Assembly (NCBI GenBank): GCA_022448245.1
Contig: JAKVCO010000016.1
Coordinates: 1-64,000, forward strand
Length of the DNA: 64,000 nt
DNA from: Paracoccaceae bacterium
Lineage (GTDB): Bacteria > Pseudomonadota > Alphaproteobacteria > Rhodobacterales > Rhodobacteraceae
Direction: 5' to 3'
Notes under the pieces: generated by a model
What the model saw: only the letters and a program-made list of their open reading frames with translations
Told to the model about the DNA's origin: nothing
Databases searched by the model: none
Position numbers and translations under genes: made by a program
In this document: positions 27,564 through 36,814 of the stretch, piece by piece
How positions within the stretch are numbered: position 1 is the first letter of the stretch
Layout: each line of letters starts with the position of its first letter

Positions 27564-28754
27564 ATGACCAATCTACCGCGCAAAGACCTCTTCGAGATGC
27601 CCGAGGGGCTGATCTACCTTGATGGTAACTCCCTCGGCCCGTTGCCAAAATCCGTGCCCGCGAAGCTCGCTCAGGTGGTGAATGACGAATGGGGTCAGCA
27701 CCTAATCCGTGGCTGGAATGTCGATGACTGGATGGGGCAACCGGTGAGCATTGCCGATCGTATGGGCCATCTGATTGGCGCGGCACCGGGTACCTGTGTC
27801 CTTGGCGATACGCTGTCGCTGAAGGTGCATCAGGCGCTTTCGGCGGCGCTGGTGCTGCGGCCTGGTCGCAAAACGGTGTTGTCAGATACCGGCAACTTCC
27901 CGACAGACCTCTACATGGCGCAGGGCCTGATCCGTCAGCTGGATCAAGGGCACGAGCTCAAGACCGTCGCACCCGAAGAGGTGGCTGATCACATCACCGA
28001 AGACGTCGCCGTGGTGATGCTCACCCATGTCGACTACCGCACAGGGCGCATGCACGACATGGCCGCCATCACCGAGAGGGCCCACGCAGCCGGTGCCGTG
28101 ATGATCTGGGACCTCGCCCATTCGGCTGGCGCCGTGCCGGTCGATCTGGAGGGGTGCCGCGCCGAATTCGCTGTTGGCTGTACCTACAAATACATCAACG
28201 CGGGCCCCGGCTCCCCCGCGTTCATCTATGTCCGCCCGGATGTCTCCGGCGAAGTGTTTCCGGCCCTGTCCGGCTGGCTCGGCCATGAGGCACCTTTCGC
28301 CTTTGACCCCGACTACCGCCCCGGCCCGGGGATTGAGCGGTTCCGCGTTGGCACGCCACCTGTACTGCAGGTCGCCGCGCTCGATGCAGCCCTCGACGCG
28401 TGGGACGGGGTGGAGATGGAAGACATCCGCCGCGCCTCCGTCGCGCTGTGCGAACAGTTCATCGCGGAAGTCGAAGCGCGAGTCCCAGCGCTGACGTTGG
28501 CCTCGCCGCGTGACGCCAGCCAGCGGGGCAGTCAGGTCAGCTTCCATTTTGAGCATGGCTATGCCGCCATGCAGGCCCTTATCGCACGTAACGTGATCGG
28601 CGATTTCCGCGCCCCTGACATCATGCGCTTTGGCTTCACGCCGCTCTACCTCGGGCCCGAAGACGTTACGGGCGCTGTGGATATTCTGGCAAAGGTGATG
28701 GATGGCAAGCTGTGGGACCGGCCTGAGTACCACGCGCGGTCACGCGTTACCTAG
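27564..28754 (+). CDS. kynU: Kynureninase
   Basis: A 396-residue PLP enzyme that cleaves kynurenine to anthranilate and alanine. Signatures: YLDGNSLGPLP at the N-terminus, WDLAHSAGAVPVDL with the PLP-contacting Asp near 197, and the PLP-lysine in GCTYKYINAGPGSPAF near 220, all in kynureninase context, plus FRVGTPPVLQ. With the hydrolase before it, it makes up the lower arm of tryptophan breakdown; tryptophan 2,3-dioxygenase is not in the window. The last 15 bases overlap the convergent glycosyltransferase. Confidence 0.95.
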   Translation: MTNLPRKDLFEMPEGLIYLDGNSLGPLPKSVPAKLAQVVNDEWGQHLIRGWNVDDWMGQPVSIADRMGHLIGAAPGTCVLGDTLSLKVHQALSAALVLRPGRKTVLSDTGNFPTDLYMAQGLIRQLDQGHELKTVAPEEVADHITEDVAVVMLTHVDYRTGRMHDMAAITERAHAAGAVMIWDLAHSAGAVPVDLEGCRAEFAVGCTYKYINAGPGSPAFIYVRPDVSGEVFPALSGWLGHEAPFAFDPDYRPGPGIERFRVGTPPVLQVAALDAALDAWDGVEMEDIRRASVALCEQFIAEVEARVPALTLASPRDASQRGSQVSFHFEHGYAAMQALIARNVIGDFRAPDIMRFGFTPLYLGPEDVTGAVDILAKVMDGKLWDRPEYHARSRVT

Positions 28755-29765
28755 AAGCTCCTCATAGAGCGCGAGAAGCTCTGATGCCTCGCGCTCCAAC
28801 GGGAAGTTCTTACGAACATGGGCAACGGCAGCCTCTTGGTAGGCCTCCAGATTGCCGCCCACGATGTCATTGACAGAAGCAATGATCGCGTTTGTGTCGT
28901 CCTGATCGACAAGCGCCCCGGTTTCGCCGGGCACGACGAGCTCCTCAAAAGCGCCGACGCGGGTGGCGATGACAGGCACCGCGCAGGCCATGGCCTCGAG
29001 CACAGTGAGGCCGAAGCCTTCGCCCAATCGGTTCGGGGCGATAAAGAGGTCCATCGCGCGGTACCAATCTGCCACCGCATCCATGGGCACCTCAGGCACA
29101 AAGCGGATGCGATGATGCAGACCCGCATTGCGGATCTTGGCATCCAGCCGCTTCTGATACTCGACATGCTTCTCTGTAGCGCGGCCGATGATGACACCGC
29201 GCAGGCGCCGATCTGCCTTACATGCCGCGATCATGGCATCGACGAAAACATCCGTTCCCTTCTGCGGCCTGATCCGGCCAAAGCAGCCGACGTAGATGTC
29301 CCCTTCCGGCAGGCCCAGCTTGCGTTTGGCTTCCGTCCGATCGGGTGCCGGATAGAAAACGCGCGTGTTCACGCCATGCAGGATCACGCGGGAGGGCAGG
29401 TGCACGACACTCGCCGTCTTCTGGCAGGTGGCCACGATGGCATCCATGTTGCCCATCAGCCATTTAGTGTAGCCCGTACGGCTGCGTTGAGAGGCGGATG
29501 TGAAGATCAGCTTGTAGCGGCGGCGCAGGATGTGGCACAGGAAAAGGCCAAGCAACATCTCGGTATTGCGGCGGGCGTGCCAGACGCGCCAGCGGTCGCG
29601 TGGCATCAGCATCGCGCGCCAAACTGGGATATGCGGCGTCCCCTCGGGAAGGCCTGGGCCGGTTGCCACAACACCGTCCATCAGCGGGACCAGCCTGGCG
29701 ATGGTTGCCGTCACTCCGGAAAGCCGTCTCTTCAGATTGGGAGCGACGGCGCGGATGTCCTTCAT
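28740..29765 (-). CDS. Glycosyltransferase family 4-like protein
   Basis: A 341-residue GT-B glycosyltransferase. The C-terminal half is typical: GCFGRIRPQKGTDVFVDAM near 145-165, RIRFVPEVPMDAVADWYRAMD, then the nucleotide-sugar site APNRLGEGFGLTVLEAMACAVPVIA. The ATG at 29765 shares one base with the ubiB stop (TGATG). The 86 codons open upstream of it are antisense to the ubiB membrane tail and look non-coding. It is probably cotranscribed with ubiE-ubiB, although a link between surface polysaccharide synthesis and ubiquinone is not evident. Confidence 0.87.
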   Translation of the reverse strand: MKDIRAVAPNLKRRLSGVTATIARLVPLMDGVVATGPGLPEGTPHIPVWRAMLMPRDRWRVWHARRNTEMLLGLFLCHILRRRYKLIFTSASQRSRTGYTKWLMGNMDAIVATCQKTASVVHLPSRVILHGVNTRVFYPAPDRTEAKRKLGLPEGDIYVGCFGRIRPQKGTDVFVDAMIAACKADRRLRGVIIGRATEKHVEYQKRLDAKIRNAGLHHRIRFVPEVPMDAVADWYRAMDLFIAPNRLGEGFGLTVLEAMACAVPVIATRVGAFEELVVPGETGALVDQDDTNAIIASVNDIVGGNLEAYQEAAVAHVRKNFPLEREASELLALYEELLGNA

Positions 29766-31291
29766 CAGAAGAGGCTCGCGACCGAAGCGCCGATGGCCGC
29801 GCTGGCTAGTGCTATGGCCGTGATCAGAACCAAGGAGGTGCCGCGCGGCTCTTCCTTCGGTTTCGGGTTCGACGCCTCGATCAGCATCTTCTCGGCGAGC
29901 TGCGGCAGGCGGGGCCCGAACCGGCTCAATACCCGTGCCGTCTTGTAGAGGTCCTTGGCGAGGGCCGCGGGCCCAACGTTCTTGCGCACGTAGTCCTCGA
30001 CCACGGGTCGCGCGACCTTCCAAATGTTGATGTTGGGGTTGAGCGTACGCGATACGCCTTCGACCACCACCATGGTGCGCTGAAGCAGGATAAGCTCGGT
30101 CCGGGTTTCCATCCCGAAGCGTTCCGTCACCTCAAAGAGATACGTCAGCAGCCGCGCCATGGAGATGCGGGACGCGTCCATACCAAAGATGGGCTCTCCC
30201 ACGCTGCGAAGTGCGCGGGCAAATTCATCGACGTCTCGGTCTGCGGGAACGTAACCGGCCTCAAAGTGCACCTCAGCCACGCGCTGATAGTCCTTGCGGA
30301 TGAAGCCAAAGAGGATCTCGGCATAGACGCGGCGCGTGTATTCATCGAGTCGCCCCATGATCCCGAAATCGAGCGCGATGATCGTGCCGTCTTCGGCGAT
30401 CTTTAGGTTCCCCTGATGCATGTCGCCGTGAAAATAGCCGTCGCGCAGGGCATGGAGCAGAAAGTAGCGGAGGATCCGTTCGCCCAGTTCTATGCGGTCA
30501 TGTCCACCGGCTTCGACGGCCTTGAGGTCGGCGGCGTTGATGCCGTCTGCCCATTCCAGCGTCATCACGCGGCGCCCTGACAGATCCCACTTCACCTCCG
30601 GCACGCGGAAGCCTGCGTCGTCTTTGGTGTTGGCCGCGAATTCTGCGGCAGCAGAGGATTCGAGCCTCAGATCGAGCTCCGCCATCACCACACCATTGAA
30701 GTGATCAATCACATCGAGCGGTTTCAGACGCCGCGACGAGGGCGATAGCCGATCCACGATGGAAGCCGCCGCATAGAAGGCGTCGATATCCTTCTGGAAG
30801 GCTTTCTCAATCCCGGGCCGCAGCACTTTGACCGCCACGATCTCCCCGCTCTTCCGATCGACGGCTTTGTGCACCTGAGCGAGGGAAGCGGCTGCGATCG
30901 GCTCTGAGAAGCTCGAAAAAAGCTCGTCGCATTTGGTGCCAAGCTCCCGCTCGACCGTGCGTTTGGCTTCGCGTGTCGAGAAAGCAGGCAGTTTGTCCTG
31001 CAGTACCCGCAGCTGAATGGCGAGCTCATCGCCCACCACGTCCGGGCGCGTGGAGAAAATCTGGCCGAACTTGATGTAGGCAGGCCCAAGCGCGGTGAGC
31101 GCGCGGACAAGCGGCGGCATCGACGGATCACCGCGATAACCTAGCCATTGGAACGGCCACCCCAGTACGCGCGCCACAAGGCGCAGCGCGGGCGGCGCAT
31201 CCATCGCCTCGAGCACGACCTTCATCGCGCCCGTGCGCTCGAAAGTGGCGCCCGTGCGGATCAGGCGCAGGATGTTATGGGGGCCACGCAT
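29765..31291 (-). CDS. ubiB: UbiB, atypical kinase-like ATPase of ubiquinone biosynthesis
   Basis: A 508-residue protein of the ABC1/ADCK/UbiB family. The hallmark KxGQ motif (YIKFGQIFSTRPD) is near residue 72, the Ala-rich nucleotide loop AAASLAQVH near 132, and kinase-like motifs GDMHQGN and ALDFGIMG near 287-310. The C-terminus has a hydrophobic hairpin (SLVLITAIALASAAIGASVASLF), the usual membrane anchor. It lies 9 bases after ubiE and supports the membrane-bound ubiquinone-making complex. Confidence 0.95.
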   Translation of the reverse strand: MRGPHNILRLIRTGATFERTGAMKVVLEAMDAPPALRLVARVLGWPFQWLGYRGDPSMPPLVRALTALGPAYIKFGQIFSTRPDVVGDELAIQLRVLQDKLPAFSTREAKRTVERELGTKCDELFSSFSEPIAAASLAQVHKAVDRKSGEIVAVKVLRPGIEKAFQKDIDAFYAAASIVDRLSPSSRRLKPLDVIDHFNGVVMAELDLRLESSAAAEFAANTKDDAGFRVPEVKWDLSGRRVMTLEWADGINAADLKAVEAGGHDRIELGERILRYFLLHALRDGYFHGDMHQGNLKIAEDGTIIALDFGIMGRLDEYTRRVYAEILFGFIRKDYQRVAEVHFEAGYVPADRDVDEFARALRSVGEPIFGMDASRISMARLLTYLFEVTERFGMETRTELILLQRTMVVVEGVSRTLNPNINIWKVARPVVEDYVRKNVGPAALAKDLYKTARVLSRFGPRLPQLAEKMLIEASNPKPKEEPRGTSLVLITAIALASAAIGASVASLF

Positions 31292-31300
31292 GGTGCTTTG

Positions 31301-32050
31301 CTAGATCTTCCAGCCGCTGTGGAGGCAGGCCACGCCTTGCGTCATGTTCCGGTACTTGGCGTTTCCGAAGCCCGCCGTGCGCACCATCTCGAGGAAGGTG
31401 TCCTGATCGGGGAACTTGCGGATCGACTCAACAAGGTACTGGTAACTGTCGCGGTCGCCGGTGATGAGACGCCCCATCTCCGGGATCACATTGAAGGAAT
31501 AAGCGTCATAGCCTGCCTGTAGCAGCGGGTTTGGCATCTGACTGAACTCCAGCACCATCAGACGCCCGCCGGGCCGGAGCACACGGTAGGCTTCATTCAG
31601 CGCTTCCTGTGGGCGCGTGACATTCCGGATCCCGAACGAGATCGTATAGACGTCAAACGTGTTGTCTTCGAAGGGCAGCGCCATCGCGTCACCCACCAGC
31701 CAATCGAGCTGATGCGCCATGCTTTCGGCTTCGGCGCGTTTGCGGCCTTCGATCAGCATCCCTTCGGTGAGATCGAGCACCGTCGCGTGCCCCTGACCAG
31801 CGCGCTTGAGGAAGCGAAAGGCGATATCGCCCGTGCCGCCTGCCACATCGAGCAGTTCTTGACCGGCCCGCGGCGCGAGCCAATCCATCATCGCGTCTTT
31901 CCAGAGTCGGTGGATACCCACGCTCATGACGTCGTTCATGATATCGTATTTCGAGGCGACCGAACTGAACACGCCGCGGACGCGTCCGGCTTTTTCGCTC
32001 TCCGGCACGGTTTCATTGCCGAAATGAGTAGTGGATTCGCTGTCTGTCAT
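31301..32050 (-). CDS. ubiE: UbiE, ubiquinone/menaquinone C-methyltransferase
   Basis: A 249-residue SAM-dependent methyltransferase. The signature [24 protein letters not shown] near 29-51, the SAM motif [13 protein letters not shown] near 65, and [35 protein letters not shown] are diagnostic of UbiE. It methylates the ring of the quinone precursor. First gene of the ubiE-ubiB-glycosyltransferase group, with a 76-bp divergent gap to the membrane protein at 32127. Confidence 0.97.
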   Translation of the reverse strand: MTDSESTTHFGNETVPESEKAGRVRGVFSSVASKYDIMNDVMSVGIHRLWKDAMMDWLAPRAGQELLDVAGGTGDIAFRFLKRAGQGHATVLDLTEGMLIEGRKRAEAESMAHQLDWLVGDAMALPFEDNTFDVYTISFGIRNVTRPQEALNEAYRVLRPGGRLMVLEFSQMPNPLLQAGYDAYSFNVIPEMGRLITGDRDSYQYLVESIRKFPDQDTFLEMVRTAGFGNAKYRNMTQGVACLHSGWKI

Positions 32051-32126
32051 GGGAATATGCGGCTTTGCCTAAGTCTTGTCTTAATCTTGATATAAGGGTC
32101 TCCGGGAAAGAACAAATAGTCGCGAG

Positions 32127-32705
32127 GTGGGGCCCTTGCTGTTAATCGGTGCGTTAGTGGCCACGGTAGTGGGTGTGTGCGGTCTTTGGGTCGTGCACAG
32201 GCTTGGTCTTGTGGGCCAATTGCGTGATGTGATTACCCAGCGTCTTTCGCCTCCAAACATGGAAAATCGCGATCGGGTTTTGGGAACACCAGCCCAGCAG
32301 CACGTCAACCGCGATGGTCAGGCGTTGGTCCTAAGTCTTGCTCTTTGGCCCCGCTTGGTGTTCACGCTTTGCATCGTGGCGGTCCTTGCCGTGGCGAACC
32401 TGCAGCCTGATGATTTGCCCCGTGGTCGCTTCTGGGAAAGCTACATGATCTTGTCGGCGCTGGCGGCGTGGGTTGTTGGTTATGTCTGGACGTACCAGGT
32501 GATCCTCGATGGCCCGCGTCTCCTCCTTCCTACGTGGCTTTTCACGTCCCGTGCGCTCGATCTGCGTAAGCTCGATCGCGTTGAGGACCAGGGCTCGCTG
32601 ATGCTAGTGCTGCATATGAAAGGCGGCAACAGGGTGCGTCTGCCCAAGCTCTTGCGCAACCGTGCGACGCTGATGCGCGCGCTGGCGGTGCACGCCACGC
32701 CTTGA
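32127..32705 (+). CDS. Conserved-looking membrane protein of unknown function
   Basis: A 192-residue protein from a GTG at 32127 (another possible start is a little downstream). Three hydrophobic segments (about 2-24, 68-88 and 105-124) precede a soluble C-terminal part rich in basic residues (DLRKLDRVEDQGSLMLVLHMKGGNRVRLPKLLRNR), which resembles a PH-like beta fold, although this is weak. It lies between ubiE and mutM, 32 bases before mutM and on the same strand. I do not recognise the family. Confidence 0.65.
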   Translation: MGPLLLIGALVATVVGVCGLWVVHRLGLVGQLRDVITQRLSPPNMENRDRVLGTPAQQHVNRDGQALVLSLALWPRLVFTLCIVAVLAVANLQPDDLPRGRFWESYMILSALAAWVVGYVWTYQVILDGPRLLLPTWLFTSRALDLRKLDRVEDQGSLMLVLHMKGGNRVRLPKLLRNRATLMRALAVHATP

Positions 32706-32737
32706 TCTTCCGACCCAGAGCGCGCTAGCGCAGGGCC

Positions 32738-33589
32738 ATGCCAGAGTTACCCGAAGTCGAAACTGTCCGCCGTGGGCTCGAGCCTGTGATGACCGGCCAG
32801 CTGATCGAGCGGGCCGAGGTCAACCGGCCTGATTTGCGTTGGCCCCTGCCTGAACGGATGCAGGAACGGCTGATCGGGCAATCGGTCCTAAGGCTGCGCA
32901 GGCGCTCTAAATATGTCCTCGCCGATCTGGGTTCTGGCGAAACGCTTCTCATTCACCTGGGCATGTCGGGGCGTATGCTGATTTCCGGCGCGGAGGTTGG
33001 CGGGTTCTATCATGACCACCCGGCGCCTGAGAAACACGACCACGTCGTGCTCCATATGGGGCAGGGCGCGCGGATCACCTTCAATGACGCGCGTCGCTTT
33101 GGGCACATGGACCTCTGGCCCACGGAGGACATGGAGAACCACTGGCTCATCAAGTCGCTCGGACCTGAGCCCTTGGGCAATGCGTTTGATGGCGCCTACA
33201 TGGCCGCTGCGCTGAAAGGGAAGAACACGCCGATCAAGACTGCACTGCTCGACCAGCGCATCGTGAGCGGACTTGGCAATATATATGTCTGCGAGGTTCT
33301 GTTCCGCGCCGGCATCTCCCCCAAACGCAAAGCGGGCAATCTGAGCGCCGAGAGGGCGGGCGCCCTTGTGCCGATCATCCGGGACGTCCTGCAGGACGCG
33401 ATCGAGGCTGGCGGGTCGAGCCTGCGCGACTATCGGCAGGCGGACGGGGAGCTCGGCTATTTCCAACACACCTTCCGCGTCTACGACCGCGAAGGCGAGG
33501 CCTGCACCCGCGATGCTTGCGGCGGCGAAATAAAACGGATCGTGCAATCGGGACGTTCCAGCTTTTACTGTGGCACCTGCCAACGTTAA
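32738..33589 (+). CDS. mutM: Formamidopyrimidine-DNA glycosylase
   Basis: A 283-residue Fpg. It begins [16 protein letters not shown], with the N-terminal Pro nucleophile after Met removal and the following Glu. The middle part has the helix-two-turn-helix ([18 protein letters not shown]) with the DNA-contacting Asn. The C-terminal zinc finger has Cys in CTRDAC and CGTC with QSGRSSFY between. It removes oxidised purines such as 8-oxoguanine and nicks the strand. Confidence 0.98.
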   Translation: MPELPEVETVRRGLEPVMTGQLIERAEVNRPDLRWPLPERMQERLIGQSVLRLRRRSKYVLADLGSGETLLIHLGMSGRMLISGAEVGGFYHDHPAPEKHDHVVLHMGQGARITFNDARRFGHMDLWPTEDMENHWLIKSLGPEPLGNAFDGAYMAAALKGKNTPIKTALLDQRIVSGLGNIYVCEVLFRAGISPKRKAGNLSAERAGALVPIIRDVLQDAIEAGGSSLRDYRQADGELGYFQHTFRVYDREGEACTRDACGGEIKRIVQSGRSSFYCGTCQR

Positions 33590-33622
33590 GAAGGCTAAAG
33601 CCAAAGCAACAGGGATGAGCCA

Positions 33623-34399
33623 ATGGCCTATGAGACGATCCTCTACGAGGTGGACGACCACGTCGCGACAATCACCTTGAACCGTCCGGAGGCGCTGAAT
33701 GCGCTGAACTCGCAGCTCCTGAGCGAACTTGCCGCCGCACTTGGCGAAGCTGACGGCAATAAGAAGGTGCGGGCGATTATCCTGACGGGCTCCGAGAAGG
33801 CCTTCGCCGCGGGTGCCGATATCTCGGAGATGGCGCAGAAGGATTTCGTGGACGTCTATACAGAGGATCTGTTTGGCGCAGAGATCGAAGCCGTCATGCG
33901 GACGCGCAAACCGATTATCGCTGCCGTCTCCGGCTATGCGTTGGGCGGCGGGTGCGAGCTTGCCATGATCTGCGATTTCATCGTCTGCTCCGATACCGCG
34001 AAGTTCGGCCAGCCCGAAATCAACCTCGGCGTCATTGCAGGCATCGGTGGATCGCAGCGCCTGACGCGCTTCGTCGGCAAATCTAAGAGCATGGACATGC
34101 ATCTGACCGGCCGCTTCATGGACGCCGAAGAGGCGGAGCGTTCGGGCCTGGTGTCCCGCGTCGTGCCTGCGGACAAGCTCATGAAGGAAGTGCGCATCAT
34201 CGCCGACAAGATTGCTGAGAAAAGCCAGATCTCGGTCATGGCCGCAAAGGATGCCGTGAACCGCAGCTACGAGACGACACTGCGCGAGGGCCTCGCCTAT
34301 GAGAAGCGCCTCTTCTTCTCTCTCTTCTCTACGCATGACCAGAAAGAGGGCATGGAGGCCTTTCTCACCAAACGCGAGCCACGCTTTCGCGATAAGTAA
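33623..34399 (+). CDS. Enoyl-CoA hydratase (crotonase family)
   Basis: A 258-residue crotonase. The oxyanion-hole residues are in [12 protein letters not shown] near 66-77 and the signature is [17 protein letters not shown] near 101-117 with the first catalytic Glu; the second is in [16 protein letters not shown]. The layout is that of mitochondrial-type ECHS1 hydratase of beta-oxidation. It begins 33 bases after mutM and precedes rpsT, an order commonly kept in Rhodobacterales. Confidence 0.95.
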   Translation: MAYETILYEVDDHVATITLNRPEALNALNSQLLSELAAALGEADGNKKVRAIILTGSEKAFAAGADISEMAQKDFVDVYTEDLFGAEIEAVMRTRKPIIAAVSGYALGGGCELAMICDFIVCSDTAKFGQPEINLGVIAGIGGSQRLTRFVGKSKSMDMHLTGRFMDAEEAERSGLVSRVVPADKLMKEVRIIADKIAEKSQISVMAAKDAVNRSYETTLREGLAYEKRLFFSLFSTHDQKEGMEAFLTKREPRFRDK

Positions 34400-34576
34400 G
34401 CGCCACAGGACGCGAGGCTTGCGTTATGCGTAGGCCCAGCCTATACGACGCGCCTGACATGCGCGTGCAGCCCGCAAAAGGCTCGCTTCGTCCCGGCGAC
34501 CGACGTTCCGGTGGGCAGTGTACGCACTCGAAACATACGCTGACCATCAGGTCTGGAAGAGAAAGAGACGATACCC

Positions 34577-34840
34577 ATGGCAAATACGCCTCAGTCCAAG
34601 AAACGCGCCCGCCAGCTCGAGCGCCGTACGGCCGTAAACAAAGCACGCCGTTCCCGTATCCGCACCCACCTGCGCAAAGTCGAAGAAGCGATCGCGTCCG
34701 GCGACTCGGCTGCTGCGAAAGAAGCTCTGAAAGTGGCTCAGCCCGAGCTGATGCGCGGCGTGACCAAGGGTGTGTATCACAAAAACACCGCTGCCAGAAA
34801 AATGTCCCGCCTTGCTGCGCGGGTTAAGTCGCTCGGCTGA
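34577..34840 (+). CDS. rpsT: 30S ribosomal protein S20
   Basis: An 87-residue very basic helical protein starting [27 protein letters not shown] and ending [18 protein letters not shown], diagnostic of S20. It binds the 5' domain of 16S rRNA. A strong ribosome site (GGAAGAGAAAGAG) lies before the ATG. A clear terminator follows at 34889. Confidence 0.98.
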   Translation: MANTPQSKKRARQLERRTAVNKARRSRIRTHLRKVEEAIASGDSAAAKEALKVAQPELMRGVTKGVYHKNTAARKMSRLAARVKSLG

Positions 34841-34870
34841 TTCCGGTGAGCGACTCAGGCCAATTGTGCC

Positions 34871-34879
34871 TGTGGAAAA
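34871..34879 (-). promoter_or_regulatory. DnaA-box-like site
   Basis: TTTTCCACA on the minus strand fits TTWTNCACA. It is the only clear match in the rpsT-dnaA gap; a single 9-mer may occur by chance. Confidence 0.3.
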
Positions 34880-34888
34880 GACTTTTTC

Positions 34889-34922
34889 GAAAGCGCCGTC
34901 CTGCGGCGCTTTCTTAATTTTT
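34889..34922 (+). terminator. Rho-independent terminator of rpsT
   Basis: A perfect 10-bp stem GAAAGCGCCG/CGGCGCTTTC (34889-34898 with 34904-34913), loop TCCTG, followed by TTAATTTTT. It lies 49 bases after the rpsT stop. Confidence 0.92.
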
Positions 34923-35318
34923 GGAGTGGCGCCGAGGGTCAACAGATTCTTTCTGGCCAATTATTGAGTCAAGAGAATTGAGCTGTTGATGGGCCTGCTT
35001 TCGATTCATTAAAACTAAGGAGCGAGTCATTCGCATTGGGGGACATGAGCTCAGGGATGATTTGAATGCAGGGACAGTGTATTCAGGTGTTTTTGAGCGC
35101 GTACAAAGGGTTAGCTTAGGGAGCTGCCCAAAGTGCGAGGCGGGTCCGCGCTACCCATGTCCACGAGGCTGTATCGAGGTGTGACACCTTAGGCATCAAC
35201 GGGTTCGCCCGATGAGCACTCCCTTTTTTGGGGGGAGCTACGGCTTTGCTCGTTCGAATGATCTGCCATTCGCGGCCTATCTGCGGGCCAATAAGAAACG
35301 CTAAAGCACGGAAGCTGC

Positions 35319-36674
35319 ATGACACAGGAAGCCTGGGGGACGGTTCGCCAAAATTTGAAACGTGTTGTGGGGGCGAATGCCTTCACTGCGTGGATTGAAC
35401 CGCTTGAGTTTAACGATGCGCGGGACGGCGTGGCCTCTTTTTCGGCTCCGACCGCGTATGTGGGTAACTATGTGGATCGAAATTTCGGTGATGACATCCT
35501 TTTCGGCCTGCGCCGTGAAGGCGTCAAGGTCGAGCGCGTGTCGTTCGAAGTGTCCTCCGAGCTCGCGCGCCGTGCAGCTGAGCGTGTGAATGACGAGGCT
35601 GACGAGGCTGAAGGCGAAGAGGCCGTGATGGAGCTCACCAGCGCTCGCCTCGACCCGCGCTACACCTTCGAAAAGTTCATCGTCGGCAAGCCCAACGAGA
35701 TGGCCTTTGCCGCCGCGAAGCGCGTGGCCGAAGGGCGGGGCGTCGTCTTCAATCCGCTCTTCCTCTACGGTGGCGTGGGCCTTGGTAAGACGCACCTGAT
35801 GCAGGCCATCGCGTGGGACCTGCGCGAGCTTCGCCCAGACCTTAATGTCGTCTACTTGAGCGCTGAGCAATTCATGTACCGCTTCATCCAAGCGCTCCGC
35901 GAGCGCAAGATGATGGACTTCAAGCTCCAGTTCCGGAACGCCGACGTGCTGATCGTCGATGACGTACAGTTCATCGCCGGCAAGGACAGCACACAGGAAG
36001 AGTTCTTCCACACGTTCAATGCGCTCGTGGATCAGGGCAAACAGATCATCATCTCTGCCGACCGTGCACCGGGTGAGATCAAGCAGCTCGAAGAACGTAT
36101 CGCCTCGCGCCTGCAGTCCGGCCTCGTCGTCGACCTGCACCCGACGGATTACGAACTGCGCCTCGGCATCCTTCAGGCCAAGGTGGAGCATTACCGCAAG
36201 GATTACCCGGGTCTCACGATCCAGGATGGCGTGCTGACCTATCTTGCACACCGTATCTCCACGAACGTTCGCGTGCTTGAAGGCGCGCTGACCCGCCTCT
36301 TCGCCTTTGCCTCGCTCGTGGGCAAAGAGATCACGCAAGAGCTGACGCAAGACTGCCTTGCCGACATCCTCCGCGCCTCGGACCGCAAGACCACCGTTGA
36401 AGAGATCCAGCGTAAGGTGGCCGAGCATTTCAACATTCGCCTCTCGGACCTGCTTGGGCCCAAGCGCTCGCGCAACCTCGCGCGTCCGCGCCAGATGGCG
36501 ATGTACCTCTCCAAGAAGATGACGGCCCGGTCGCTCCCCGATATCGCGCGCCGTTTTGGCGGGCGGGACCACACAACCGTCATGCACGGGGTCAAGAAGA
36601 TCGAAGAGCTGATGACCGAGGATAGCCAGATCGCTGACGATCTGGAGATGCTTCGCCGCGCACTCGAGGCCTAA
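35319..36674 (+). CDS. dnaA: Chromosomal replication initiator DnaA
   Basis: A 451-residue protein. Domain I is at the N-terminus (WGTVRQNLKRVVGANAFTAWIEPL), then an acidic linker. The AAA+ domain has Walker A GGVGLGKTHL near 150, Walker B VLIVDDVQFIAGK near 212 and the Arg-finger region LEERIASRLQSGLV. Domain IV ends with the DNA-binding signature GGRDHTTVMHGVKK near 422. It opens the origin and also acts as a transcription factor. dnaN follows after 140 bp. Confidence 0.99.
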   Translation: MTQEAWGTVRQNLKRVVGANAFTAWIEPLEFNDARDGVASFSAPTAYVGNYVDRNFGDDILFGLRREGVKVERVSFEVSSELARRAAERVNDEADEAEGEEAVMELTSARLDPRYTFEKFIVGKPNEMAFAAAKRVAEGRGVVFNPLFLYGGVGLGKTHLMQAIAWDLRELRPDLNVVYLSAEQFMYRFIQALRERKMMDFKLQFRNADVLIVDDVQFIAGKDSTQEEFFHTFNALVDQGKQIIISADRAPGEIKQLEERIASRLQSGLVVDLHPTDYELRLGILQAKVEHYRKDYPGLTIQDGVLTYLAHRISTNVRVLEGALTRLFAFASLVGKEITQELTQDCLADILRASDRKTTVEEIQRKVAEHFNIRLSDLLGPKRSRNLARPRQMAMYLSKKMTARSLPDIARRFGGRDHTTVMHGVKKIEELMTEDSQIADDLEMLRRALEA

Positions 36675-36814
36675 ACTCGGGTTCTTTCGCGTCATTCGCG
36701 CCGCAAATTCTGCCAGATGTCGTCTCGCACGCCGAAAAGGCTTGCGGGACGGGCGTGAGCAAGTAGTTTCCAAGCCCCGGGGGACCTTCCCGGGTAGAGG
36801 GACGGAGAGGCTCA

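Larger units (their letters stand above)
34841..35318. other. rpsT-dnaA intergenic region; possible but unproven replication origin
   Basis: A 478-bp gap without a gene. It holds the rpsT terminator, one good DnaA-box match (34871-34879), a moderately AT-rich part (34912-35020) with TTAATT and CATTAAAAC, and a small hairpin CTCCC/GGGAG near 35220. The position in front of dnaA is classical for an origin, but only one box is seen, and in other alphaproteobacteria such as Caulobacter the origin is elsewhere. It must at least contain the dnaA promoter. Confidence 0.35.

Noticed and set aside
29766-30023. Extended N-terminus of the glycosyltransferase
   Set aside because: Antisense to the ubiB 3' end; the ATG at 29765 overlapping the ubiB stop is the natural start.
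32888-34336. Minus-strand open frame of 482 codons
   Set aside because: Antisense to mutM and the enoyl-CoA hydratase; no domain.
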